From the IMG/VR virus record IMGVR_UViG_3300025892_000198, positions 1 through 21,115 of that record: a stretch of 21,115 nucleotides of DNA, one strand, 5' to 3'. The DNA is from a virus. Of this stretch, positions 9,101-15,861 are shown one piece after another. Positions within the stretch are counted from its first letter, which is position 1; each line of letters starts with the position of its first letter. A model generated the notes under the pieces. It did not search any database and was not told the origin of the DNA. It saw nothing but the letters and a program-made list of their open reading frames with translations. The translations under genes and the position numbers were made by a program.

Positions 9101-12100
9101 ACTGGTCAAATATATCAATTAAGAGATGTATTAGATTTTAGACCAAGAGTTGATGACGCAAGTACAATCGCTTCTGGTGGACAAGATAGAAGTTTTGATG
9201 GCACAGGTGCTTCACCGGTTGATGTTGTTAAATTTAATTCTGATATATCTACAGACTTTGAATTCTATTTACCAAAAATTGTAAAAATATTTTTAGATAA
9301 AGATGGCACATTTAGAAAAGTAGATGGAGCTTCGGCATTAAGTCCTCAAGCACCAAATAATTTAGATAGTGCAATGCACCTTTACACACTACAATTAGAT
9401 AATTACACTCTTTCAACTGACCATGTTGAAATCGAAATCATTGATAATAGAAGATATACAATGAGAGATATTGGTAAGATTGAAAAGAGATTAGAAAATG
9501 TTGAGTATTACACTCAATTAAATATGTTAGAACAATCAGCACAGTCTTTACAAATACAAGACGCAGACGGTTTTGATAGATTTAAAAACGGATTTATTGT
9601 TGACAACTTTACTGGTCATGGTATCGGTGATGTAGGTAACGCAGATTACAAAGCTGCTATGGCAATGGCTGAAGGCGCTTTGAGACCAACATTTAAGGAA
9701 GACGCAGTACAATTAATCGAAAGAGATGATGACGGTACAGAAATTGTTGACGCAGATAGAACGGCAGCTAATTATCAAAAAACTGGTGATTTATTAACAT
9801 TACCATACACAGAAACAACTTTAGTTGACCAACCTTTTGCAAGTAAATATATTAATGTTAATCCTTTCAATGTATTTACATGGATTGGTACGATTGATTT
9901 AACACCTCCAGGTGATGAATGGAAAGAAACAGAAAGAGCACCAGAATTAGTAATAAACAATCAAGGTGGTTTTGATACTTTAATTTCAGGCAATCCTGGT
10001 TTAGAGAGTGTTGAGATTGGTACAGTTTGGAATGAATGGCAAGATATGTGGGCTGGCGCTCCTAGAGATATGGATGTTAGAGCGCTTGGTGGTCAAGTAA
10101 GAGAACAAACATTTGCTTTTGGTGTTCCAAGACGAGTATTACAAAGACAAGAAGTTACAACTGCTCAATTAGTAAATCAAACTAGAACAGGTGTAAGAAA
10201 TGTATTAGTACCACAAGTTGTTAGAAATTCAATTGGTGACAGAATTATTAATGTTGCATTTGTGCCTTTTGTAAGAGCAAGAACAATTACATTTAACGGT
10301 ACAAGATTTAAACCAAACACAAGAGTTTATCCATACTTTGATAACATTGATGTATCAACTTATGTTACACCAACAGGTGGTTCTTTAGGTGGTAATTTAG
10401 TAACAGACGCTAACGGTGCATTATCAGGAACATTTGCAATACCTGACCCAACAAATAATTCAAATCCAAGATGGAGAACAGGTACAAGAGTATTCAGATT
10501 AACTGCCTCAGCTACAGATGATAGAAGTTCAGATGTAGAAACAGCTGGTGAAGTAGATTACACAGCAAGAGGTATTTTAGAAACTCAACAAGAAACAATT
10601 TTATCTACAAGAGAACCTAGATTACAAAGAACAAACACAACAGATAATAGAGATATTACTAGAACATCTACAAGAGAAACTAACAGACAAGTTGGTTGGT
10701 GGGATCCTCTTGCTCAAACTTTCTTAATTGATGATAGTGGTGGTGTTTTTGTAAGTTCAGTAGATTTATTCTTCCAATCTAAAGATGATACTGTTCCAAT
10801 TACAGTTCAAATTAGAGAAGTTGTAAATGGTTATCCAGGAACGAAGATTTTACCTTTCTCTGAAAAAACAATTAATCCTAGTGCTGTAAATACTAGTACA
10901 GATTCTACAACGGCTACAACATTTACTTTTGATAGTCCAGTTTACATACAAGAAAATGTTGAATACGCATTAGTTGTATTAGCTAACTCTACAGATTACA
11001 ATGCTTGGGTTGCTCGAATGGGAGAAACACAAGTTAATTCTGATAGAACAATATCAGAGCAACCATATGCAGGTGTATTATTTAAATCACAAAATGGTAC
11101 AACATGGACTGCTGACCAAAATGAAGATATTAAATTCAAATTAAAAAGATGTGAATTTGATGTTACAAATACCGGCTCAGTTGTATTGACTAACGATAGT
11201 TTACCAACAAGAACATTAAAAAATAATGCTTTAAGAACAACAAGTGGTTCTAAAGTTATCAGAGTTTTCCATCCAAATCATGGTATGCACGGCACATCAA
11301 ACAATGTTACAATTGCTGGTGTATCCTCAGGAACATATAATGGTTTAGCACACTCCGATATTAACGGAACATATACAAGTATCTCTAATATAACATTAGA
11401 TAGTTACGACATTACTTCACCAAGTTCTTCAAATGCTACAGCAACAGGAGATATTGGTGGCACAAGTATTACAGCAACACAAAATAGATTATATGATGTA
11501 ATGAATTTGAGTATTCAAACAATGACTGTACCTGAAACGACAATAGGATATTCTATTAGACCAACAACTGGTAAATCAGTTCATGGTTCTGAATCAGAAT
11601 TTACTTTAACAAGTTTTTCTAATAGACAATCAGTTGTAGGTAATGATAATATTTACTTTACTGCTCCTCAAATGGTAGCAAGTGATATTAACCAAACAAA
11701 TGAAATGTCAGGCAACAAATCATTATTTGTTCAATTAGATTTATCTTCATCAAATACAAAATTAACACCAGTAATTGATACTCAAAGAATGAGTGCATTT
11801 ACTATTCAAAATAGATTAAATCAACCAACATCATCAAATACACCTAACTTTGTTGATGATGACCAACCAAGTGGTTCTTCTACAGCTGCTATATATTGTA
11901 CAAGACCAATTAGTTTAGAAAATCCATCAACTGCTTTAGAAGTTAGATTAACTCAAAATGTTCGTTCAACTTCAAGTGTTAGAGTTTACTTTAGAGCAAC
12001 ATCTTCGGAAGAAGTTAGAAATATTGATGATTTAGGTTGGACAGCGTTTAATGGTGACGGTAGCGAAGATACTACAGTTACACCGGCTGAAGACGCAAAT

Positions 12101-12238
12101 ACATATAAAGAATACAAATATAGTGCAAGTGATATATCAGAGTTCTCAGCATTTCAAATCAAAATAGTTATGAAAGGTACAAACTCATCATACCCTCCTG
12201 TAATTAAAGATTTGAGAGGAATAGCGTTGGCGGTATAA
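6149..12238 (+). CDS. Giant DUF4815-type baseplate/tail structural protein
   Basis: 2029 aa. The N-terminus has SKKFHRVLFRPAFAVQAREL, then QTILQNQVERLSDHIF (about 19-58), followed near 170-235 by NGFHVEVAEQ, then DNAAGASNQNAPGAHR. These are hallmarks of the DUF4815 phage family. Residues about 469-590 hold two FxxGExITGGTS repeats flanking an E1_FCCH-like domain (VGGMTQLNGNVYTV). About 650-710 is a further small beta repeat (GFGTRFTDELKVGDEI). Near 1105 begins MRDIGKIEKRLENVEYYTQL, a conserved helical segment. WWDPLAQTF at 1517-1525 opens a jelly-roll-like domain common in large phage structural proteins, and near 1708 (HPNHGMHG) a second FCCH-like domain follows. It occupies the place of gp9/gp10 after gp8 in T4, so a wedge or tail-fibre connector role is inferred. 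It has no recognisable enzyme motif. Strong AGAGGGA ribosome-binding site. Confidence 0.88.
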   Translation: MPSPTDFNLTPYYDDFAESKKFHRVLFRPAFAVQARELTQSQTILQNQVERLSDHIFKQGAMVIPGEIGYDLNYYAVKLSAKSLSDITKYNNVQLTGVSSGVVANCIGVAATDGTDPDTLFVKYITSGTSNTATTFTDGETINCTVDGSAATVTCSTTATGSAATIGAGVYYINGFHVEVAEQVLVLDKYTNSPSYRVGLAVTESFVTPNDDLSLNDNAAGASNQNAPGAHRFKIDLTLAKKTLTSTEDSNFIELLRLKVGIIQNRVRTTEYAVLEDTLARRTFDESGDYLVRGMELDIREHLINGNNRGIYTSANGGLESKLALGISPGKAYVKGYEIETIGTTFVEVDKARDFDTENNFNTRFNLGNFVNVSNVYGSPDVGFVSGDVEAFKRVNLYNTTTSSRGTENAGSGSSINTIGRAKSRGFELNSGTAASNIFASSSLTGAVYKHYLFDINMFTHLNIRTAQAFTTGEKITGGTSGATATFESISTTESATITGATAADPVVVTSTNTFKEGQQVTIASVGGMTQLNGNVYTVRNPSGSNFELYDTDGTSSVDGTGFTSYTSGGTAAHGVVIVSSVVGTFSAGETITGGTSSNTAVIQTDAVGLKGVTTLDFSSVKQLGMAGSPSYTSDVVRSSTNGERLQISGTVSVANSSASVTGFGTRFTDELKVGDEITFTTDAGGSETQIVEAIISNTSLTIAAAVGGSDVTTKSNATRNRGKLQESNNNISIFKMPYKTIKTLKTANNSGVTDTNFAVRRHFTGTLSSNGDVTITAGTNETFVSLLERDFSVSIMTTGSGGSGAVGDVLSLTGNNHEGDAIFTLGGSPTGKTLTLDFGANYAGHKVKVLATINRAVAGSKTKTLNASTTLAVSTQATIESGVIGLGKADIYKINNIYMSPDFSTAATSSHTDITDRFNLDNGQRDNFYDIGRIKLKTGSLTPTGRLLINFDYFSHGSGDYFDVDSYSGVVAYADIPSYNSDTTGQIYQLRDVLDFRPRVDDASTIASGGQDRSFDGTGASPVDVVKFNSDISTDFEFYLPKIVKIFLDKDGTFRKVDGASALSPQAPNNLDSAMHLYTLQLDNYTLSTDHVEIEIIDNRRYTMRDIGKIEKRLENVEYYTQLNMLEQSAQSLQIQDADGFDRFKNGFIVDNFTGHGIGDVGNADYKAAMAMAEGALRPTFKEDAVQLIERDDDGTEIVDADRTAANYQKTGDLLTLPYTETTLVDQPFASKYINVNPFNVFTWIGTIDLTPPGDEWKETERAPELVINNQGGFDTLISGNPGLESVEIGTVWNEWQDMWAGAPRDMDVRALGGQVREQTFAFGVPRRVLQRQEVTTAQLVNQTRTGVRNVLVPQVVRNSIGDRIINVAFVPFVRARTITFNGTRFKPNTRVYPYFDNIDVSTYVTPTGGSLGGNLVTDANGALSGTFAIPDPTNNSNPRWRTGTRVFRLTASATDDRSSDVETAGEVDYTARGILETQQETILSTREPRLQRTNTTDNRDITRTSTRETNRQVGWWDPLAQTFLIDDSGGVFVSSVDLFFQSKDDTVPITVQIREVVNGYPGTKILPFSEKTINPSAVNTSTDSTTATTFTFDSPVYIQENVEYALVVLANSTDYNAWVARMGETQVNSDRTISEQPYAGVLFKSQNGTTWTADQNEDIKFKLKRCEFDVTNTGSVVLTNDSLPTRTLKNNALRTTSGSKVIRVFHPNHGMHGTSNNVTIAGVSSGTYNGLAHSDINGTYTSISNITLDSYDITSPSSSNATATGDIGGTSITATQNRLYDVMNLSIQTMTVPETTIGYSIRPTTGKSVHGSESEFTLTSFSNRQSVVGNDNIYFTAPQMVASDINQTNEMSGNKSLFVQLDLSSSNTKLTPVIDTQRMSAFTIQNRLNQPTSSNTPNFVDDDQPSGSSTAAIYCTRPISLENPSTALEVRLTQNVRSTSSVRVYFRATSSEEVRNIDDLGWTAFNGDGSEDTTVTPAEDANTYKEYKYSASDISEFSAFQIKIVMKGTNSSYPPVIKDLRGIALAV

Positions 12239-12239
12239 T

Positions 12240-12458
12240 ATGGCTAGATTAAAAGTACAAGGTCATACAAGTTTAGAAAGAGATATTTATTCTAACGGTA
12301 TTGTAAATACGAATAGGACTGAATATCAAGTTTATATGAATAGAGTAAAAGCTAGAGAAGAACATGGAGACTCAATAAGAAATGCGGTTAAAGATATAAA
12401 TAATTTAAAGGCCGAGTTGAGAGAAATAAAAAATTTATTAAAGGAAATAGTAAAGTAA
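12240..12458 (+). CDS. Small coiled-coil protein, probably virion associated
   Basis: 72 aa, basic. The N-terminal half (HTSLERDIYSNGIVNTNRTE) is polar. Residues about 45-71 (AVKDINNLKAELREIKNLLK) give a clear heptad pattern of I/L residues, so a short C-terminal coiled coil is expected. The ATG lies 1 nt after the stop of the giant structural protein, and the stop lies 1 nt before the next ATG, so it is translated as part of the baseplate-fibre string. I do not recognise a named family; similar small proteins occur beside baseplate genes of marine T4-like phages as far as I recall. Possible roles are a trimerisation or connector peptide or an assembly factor. An exact TATAAATA lies inside the coding sequence (12395-12402). 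Confidence 0.8.
   Translation: MARLKVQGHTSLERDIYSNGIVNTNRTEYQVYMNRVKAREEHGDSIRNAVKDINNLKAELREIKNLLKEIVK
12395..12402 (+). promoter_or_regulatory. Possible internal late promoter
   Basis: Exact TATAAATA inside the 72-aa gene, 57 nt before the ATG at 12460. It also encodes part of KDINN, so it may be a chance match in AT-rich coding sequence. The 12460 gene otherwise has no promoter box of its own. Confidence 0.35.
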
Positions 12459-12459
12459 A

Positions 12460-12870
12460 ATGGCAATTAGAAGCGTAGCAACTACAGATACTTTAGAAAC
12501 CCTAAGAACCACATTTAATTCTTTGGGAACGGAAGTCGGTGATGTTGCAACATTAACAACTACAGCTACTAATATTTCAGCTGCTATTAATGAGCTGAAT
12601 ACTTCCGTTACAGCTGCCTTTACAATTAGAGATTCATCATCTACTGTACAACAAATCAGTTCAGGAGATGTGTTTACATTTGCAGGTGATTCTAATATTA
12701 CTGCTACCGTATCAGCAACAGATACAATGACAATTACGCTAAATAGTACCATAAGTGGTCTTACTAGTATTTCTGGTACATCAATTAACGCAACTACAAC
12801 TTTAAGTGAGAATAGTATAAGAGTTGCAACAAGGCCTTTTGCGATTGCCCAAGCAATTGCTTTAGGTTAA
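12460..12870 (+). CDS. Small fibre-type structural protein
   Basis: 136 aa, very rich in Thr, Ser, Ala and Ile. The N-terminus (SVATTDTLETLRTTFNSLGT, with AAINELNTSV near 40-50) looks like a helical or coiled-coil attachment segment of the kind that starts many marine phage fibre proteins. The rest is beta-prone (TFAGDSNITATVSATDTMTI) and resembles the fibre-shaft text in the 281-aa protein at 578-1423 (GDNINVTLNTTITGLTSL against DTMTITLNSTISGLTSI). It begins 1 nt after the coiled-coil gene, with AAAGGA 14 nt upstream of the ATG as ribosome-binding site. Shorter than typical fibres, so it may be a connector, a cap or a reduced fibre. No enzymatic or binding motif is visible. Confidence 0.82.
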   Translation: MAIRSVATTDTLETLRTTFNSLGTEVGDVATLTTTATNISAAINELNTSVTAAFTIRDSSSTVQQISSGDVFTFAGDSNITATVSATDTMTITLNSTISGLTSISGTSINATTTLSENSIRVATRPFAIAQAIALG

Positions 12871-12883
12871 ACAAGGATTTTAT

Positions 12884-12912
12884 TATAAATAGTATAAATA
12901 GAAGTATAAATA
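12884..12912 (+). promoter_or_regulatory. Three tandem T4-type late promoter boxes
   Basis: Three exact TATAAATA boxes begin at 12884, 12893 and 12905 within 29 nt, between the stop at 12870 and the ATG at 12926. The last ends 13 nt before the ATG, and an AGGAAG ribosome-binding site lies at 12915-12920. Clustering may raise output or fix several start sites; whether all three are used cannot be read from sequence. Confidence 0.75.
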
Positions 12913-12925
12913 ATAGGAAGAAACC

Positions 12926-13291
12926 ATGGCAAACGATTTTAAAAGATTTACAGTAAGTTCAGCGACAACAAGTACAGCTGCGTCTGGTGACGCTCTATAC
13001 TCATGTCCTGCTGGTGCTGGTTCATCAGCCCTAGAAAGTATTGTTATCGGTATCACATTGTCTAATAAAACGACAACAGGTGTTACCGCTGATATTTACC
13101 TAGATGGATATGATGGAACAGACACATATATAGTTAAAAGTGCTACAATTCCTGCCGGCTCAGCTTTAGAAGTAATGTCTGGTAATAAAATTGTATTACA
13201 AAATAACGGTTCAGCAGGTGATGTAATTAGAGTAAGTTGTGGAACAGCAACTGCTTTAGACGCTACACTATCTGTATTAGAAGATGTATAA
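12926..13291 (+). CDS. Conserved small beta-rich virion protein
   Basis: 121 aa. The pattern is an N-terminal KRFTV strand, a central SIVIGITLSNKTTTGVTADIYL, then VKSATIPAGSALEVMSGNKIVL and a final IRVSCGTATALDATLSVLE. I recall a family of about 100-aa phage proteins with this outline (ligand-free beta sandwich, ending DAxLSVLE) in marine T4-like genomes, usually annotated only as virion structural or hypothetical. It has no signal peptide or membrane span; two cysteines (in YSCPAG and VSCGTA) are far apart. It sits behind the strongest-looking late promoter cluster of the window, which suggests a protein needed in many copies, such as a decoration or fibre-base protein. That last point is inference. 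Confidence 0.82.
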   Translation: MANDFKRFTVSSATTSTAASGDALYSCPAGAGSSALESIVIGITLSNKTTTGVTADIYLDGYDGTDTYIVKSATIPAGSALEVMSGNKIVLQNNGSAGDVIRVSCGTATALDATLSVLEDV

Positions 13292-13297
13292 TAAATA
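13290..13297 (+). promoter_or_regulatory. Degenerate late-promoter-like box (AATAAATA)
   Basis: One mismatch from TATAAATA, overlapping the end of the stop codon of the upstream gene and 20 nt before the ATG at 13318. This spacing matches the clear late promoters of the window. Activity is uncertain. Confidence 0.3.
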
Positions 13298-13317
13298 TTA
13301 ATAGGAAGTAATTAAGA

Positions 13318-13980
13318 ATGCCTTATATAGCAGCTAAACCAGGAACAGCGTTTAGAACATTTACCGATAGAGATAATTTTACAGGTGATGGTTCTACTAC
13401 AGCATTTGATATGCAATTTGCTATTGATGAGGCTGGTTTAAACGATTTAAAAATTTATGTAAATGATGTTCTTCAGGTTCCTACAGATGATTATACTTTA
13501 GGTGTAGATGGTGCCGGTGATTATAAGAGAATTACTTTTACATCAGCACCAACAAATGGTCATGCAATTGTTATTTTAAATCCAGGTACAGTAAGAGGCG
13601 GTTTCGCAACTGTAGCTGATAACGCTATTACTTCTACAAAACTAAATACAGAGGCAATTACAGGCCAAACAGAATTAGCTGAACTAGCGGCTGATAATGA
13701 TGTTTTATTAATTTTTGATACATCAACATCAGCATTTAAAAAAATTCAAAAATCAAACATTGCTACGCCTGTTACATTTACTACCGATAAAACAAATACA
13801 GGTGATGGTTCTGCTACGACAGTAACTTGTTTAGCTGGTCACACAGTTGATGATGTTTTAGTATTTGTAAATGGTATTTGTTTAGTACCAACAGATGACT
13901 ATACTATTTCAGGAACAACATTAACTTTTACAACGGCGCCGGCAAATACGGCGGAAATAGTATTAAGGTATCTAGGATAA
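13318..13980 (+). CDS. Modular tail fibre protein with two GDGST-type modules
   Basis: 220 aa in three parts. Residues about 21-91 form one module (FTGDGSTTAFDMQF, then LKIYVNDVLQVPTDDYTL, ending VILNPG). Residues about 115-150 form a linker module (ELAELAADNDVLLIFDTSTS, ending KKIQKSNI) that is shared with the 235-aa protein at 15141-15848. Residues 160-219 form a second copy of the GDGST module (TGDGSATTVTC, VLVFVNGICLVP, YTISGTTLTF, RYL). The second copy is close to the C-termini of the proteins at 578-1423 and 15141-15848. Composition and context indicate a fibre or fibre-connector subunit. The ribosome-binding site AGGAAG at 13303-13308 supports the ATG. It is followed 4 nt later by the next ATG. 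Confidence 0.85.
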   Translation: MPYIAAKPGTAFRTFTDRDNFTGDGSTTAFDMQFAIDEAGLNDLKIYVNDVLQVPTDDYTLGVDGAGDYKRITFTSAPTNGHAIVILNPGTVRGGFATVADNAITSTKLNTEAITGQTELAELAADNDVLLIFDTSTSAFKKIQKSNIATPVTFTTDKTNTGDGSATTVTCLAGHTVDDVLVFVNGICLVPTDDYTISGTTLTFTTAPANTAEIVLRYLG

Positions 13981-13984
13981 AAAA

Positions 13985-15040
13985 ATGGGAACATTAACAA
14001 GAAATTTTGCAAACTTTGCTACAGGTGGTGATGATAAAATAATAAATGATTTATCTACATTAGCATTAAGAGAAGCTACACAATCAAATAGGGTAGCTGT
14101 AGGAACAAGTTCACAATACATAGATGTATTTCAAGATACTTCGGGTTATACGAATGGTGCTAGCACAGCTAGAGATTCTAATGAATATATTTCTACTTTA
14201 GTAGAAACAAGTGACTCAACAAGTATATCATGGGCACAGAGAGCAGATTTTAGTTTACACTATACTAGAGCAGGAAGTGGTGGCGCTACTTATAATCACA
14301 CAGGAAATGCTGCTAGTGACCCAACAACAAATCTTTTAACTGGATATGATGGACAAAGTGCAAGTGGTTTTTCTGAAGCTTCAGCTGCTTACTATCATTG
14401 TTATGTTTTTGACTTAGGAGCAAATACAACTTTTACACCTACACACATGGATTATTATTTTCAAGATGGTGCAGGTAGTTTTACAAATATTAAAACACAA
14501 GCATTTAATAGTTTACCAGGTTCAGGTAATACAAATCCAAGTGACCTTGTTACATTTAGCACTCGTACCTCTATTGTTAATGGTACATCTTATACAGAAA
14601 CAACATCTACATCAACTAAATTTAGATATTTAGCATGGGTAAAACATTATAGTAATGGTACAAATTGGGGTAATAATCACTCTTGGAGATGGAGAGGTAC
14701 TAGATATGTTACATCAGTAAATGCTACAGGTAACTTTACTTGTCCAGCAATTACAGCATCCTCAACTTCATCAATGGGTGCAATGATAACTTACCAGGAT
14801 ATTTCTGGAACAAATGCTTTAAACACAGACATTATACTACAACTTTCAGCTGATAACGGTAGTAACTATTCTACTGCTACACTAACTGCTATGCCAGACT
14901 TTAGTTCTGGTATTAAGATGGCTAAAGTAAATGACTTAGCCGTAACAGCAGGAACCCAATTAAAATATAAAATATCATTCGCCAACCAGAGCTCAGGTTC
15001 TAAAGAGGCGAGAATACGAGGAGTTAGTTTAAACTATTAA
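13985..15040 (+). CDS. Tail fibre/virion protein with C-terminal beta-sandwich
   Basis: 351 aa. The N-terminus (FANFATGGDDKIINDLSTLA, then LREATQSNR) looks like an attachment region, followed by VDVFQDTSGY-like text (YIDVFQDTSG) that is frequent in phage fibre proteins. The middle (about 80-240) is polar with many aromatic residues (YYHCYVFDLG, FRYLAWVKHY, HSWRWRGTRYV) and may form a beta-rich binding domain. Residues about 265-351 (DISGTNALNTDIILQLSADN, YKISFANQ, RIRGVSLNY) match a beta-sandwich that I recall at the C-termini of many phage tail proteins. AGGA at 13974-13977 is the ribosome-binding site. A 15-codon frame in the +1 register follows the stop and may be a lost or alternative C-terminal tail. 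Function is inferred from composition and context. Confidence 0.83.
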   Translation: MGTLTRNFANFATGGDDKIINDLSTLALREATQSNRVAVGTSSQYIDVFQDTSGYTNGASTARDSNEYISTLVETSDSTSISWAQRADFSLHYTRAGSGGATYNHTGNAASDPTTNLLTGYDGQSASGFSEASAAYYHCYVFDLGANTTFTPTHMDYYFQDGAGSFTNIKTQAFNSLPGSGNTNPSDLVTFSTRTSIVNGTSYTETTSTSTKFRYLAWVKHYSNGTNWGNNHSWRWRGTRYVTSVNATGNFTCPAITASSTSSMGAMITYQDISGTNALNTDIILQLSADNGSNYSTATLTAMPDFSSGIKMAKVNDLAVTAGTQLKYKISFANQSSGSKEARIRGVSLNY

Positions 15041-15047
15041 TGGAAAA

Positions 15048-15095
15048 ATGTATAAATGGAATGAATCAACTACTAGTTGGGACCTTGACGAATAA
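15048..15095 (+). CDS. Possible 15-aa micro-ORF or detached C-terminal tail
   Basis: Reads MYKWNESTTSWDLDE, with a W-N-E-S-T-x-S-W pattern reminiscent of short W-rich tails on marine phage fibre proteins. It is in the +1 frame relative to the upstream 351-aa gene, and that frame is open back to 15033, just before the upstream stop. There is no Shine-Dalgarno. It could be a relic after a small frameshift, a micro-protein, or chance. It includes a TATAAATG near-match to the late box at 15051-15058. Confidence 0.25.
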   Translation: MYKWNESTTSWDLDE

Positions 15096-15110
15096 TGATT
15101 AAAAAAAAAC

Positions 15111-15118
15111 TATAAATA
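15111..15118 (+). promoter_or_regulatory. T4-type late promoter
   Basis: Exact TATAAATA preceded by a run of A residues, 22 nt before the ATG at 15141, with AGGATAAAGAGA as the ribosome-binding region. It lies in the 100-nt gap, the largest between clear genes in the window. No hairpin terminator is visible in that gap. Confidence 0.75.
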
Positions 15119-15140
15119 TTAGGATAAAGAGATAAATTAA

Positions 15141-15848
15141 ATGGCATATTTAGGAAGAGAACCAGCATACGGAGCATTTGAAAGACAGTCGATAACGCCT
15201 GACGGTAGTACGACTACTTTTACATTGACTTATACCGTTGCTTCAACAAGTTCAATATTAGTATCAGTTGCTGGTGTACTTCAAGAGCCAAACTCAGCGT
15301 ACACACTTGCTTCAGGCGGTACTCAAATTACATTTACAGAAGCGCCAGCTTCAAGTGCAACAGTATTCTTAATTTACTTAGGAATTGCATACGAAGGTGC
15401 TATTGTAGGTCAAGCTTCATTCACTTCATTTAATGGATTAGCAGAAACATCAGCTGATAATGATAGATTTTTAGTTTACGATTTATCAGCTCAAGAAGTA
15501 AAATACATTGAAAGTCAATATCTTGTAGGTATTACAAGTAGAACAGAGTTAGCAGAGAGAGCTGCCTCAGATGATGAATTTTTAGTTTATGATACATCTA
15601 CTAGTGAAATTAAAAAAATTCAAACAAGTAACATTGTTAAAGCAACAGTACAAAGAACATTTACAGGAGATGGTTCAACAAATACATTTACAGTAACAAG
15701 TGGTGTTACACAAGAAAATACTTTAGTAATTGTCAACGGTATCTCAATGATGGCTGGTACTGATTATACGATTTCGGGAACAACATTAACCTTCAGTACG
15801 ACACCAACCGTTGGTGACAATATTGATGTAAGAGAACTACCAGCATAG
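15141..15848 (+). CDS. Modular tail fibre protein with repeated fibre modules
   Basis: 235 aa. The N-terminal MAYLGREPAYGAFERQS is a recognisable start of fibre-type proteins in marine T4-like phages. Residues about 18-82 are one GDGST-type module (PDGSTTTFTLTYTV, ILVSVAGVLQEP, FLIYLG). Residues about 98-130 and 134-165 are two copies of the linker module (AETSADNDRFLVYDLSAQEV and AERAASDDEFLVYDTSTSEI). Residues 174-235 are a second GDGST module (TNTFTVTSG, NTLVIVNGI, ISGTTLTFSTTP, VRELPA). The layout mirrors the 220-aa protein at 13318-13980 and the C-terminus at 578-1423, so these are products of duplication or module exchange. Likely a fibre base or connector that positions the following adhesin. 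Confidence 0.87.
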   Translation: MAYLGREPAYGAFERQSITPDGSTTTFTLTYTVASTSSILVSVAGVLQEPNSAYTLASGGTQITFTEAPASSATVFLIYLGIAYEGAIVGQASFTSFNGLAETSADNDRFLVYDLSAQEVKYIESQYLVGITSRTELAERAASDDEFLVYDTSTSEIKKIQTSNIVKATVQRTFTGDGSTNTFTVTSGVTQENTLVIVNGISMMAGTDYTISGTTLTFSTTPTVGDNIDVRELPA

Positions 15849-15856
15849 GATAAATA
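15849..15856 (+). promoter_or_regulatory. Degenerate late-promoter-like box next to a start codon (GATAAATA)
   Basis: One mismatch from TATAAATA, starting directly after the stop codon and 5 nt before the ATG at 15862. The geometry and the shared ATAAATAGTARTATG sequence copy the arrangement at 1432-1447, before the other IPT/Ig-like gene. The overlapping AGGA could simply be the ribosome-binding site. Confidence 0.3.
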
Positions 15857-15861
15857 GTAAT

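Noticed and set aside
12438-12752. Minus-strand 104-codon frame with a hydrophobic, membrane-like translation
   Set aside because: It is the antisense of the Thr/Ser/Ala-rich fibre gene at 12460-12870. Antisense of such codons gives Val/Ala/Ser-rich text, there is no ribosome-binding site, and it contradicts the strict + strand packing.
15096-15140. Rho-independent terminator at the A-run before 15111
   Set aside because: The run of A is on the + strand and no stable GC stem precedes a T-run; the site is better explained as the flank of a late promoter.
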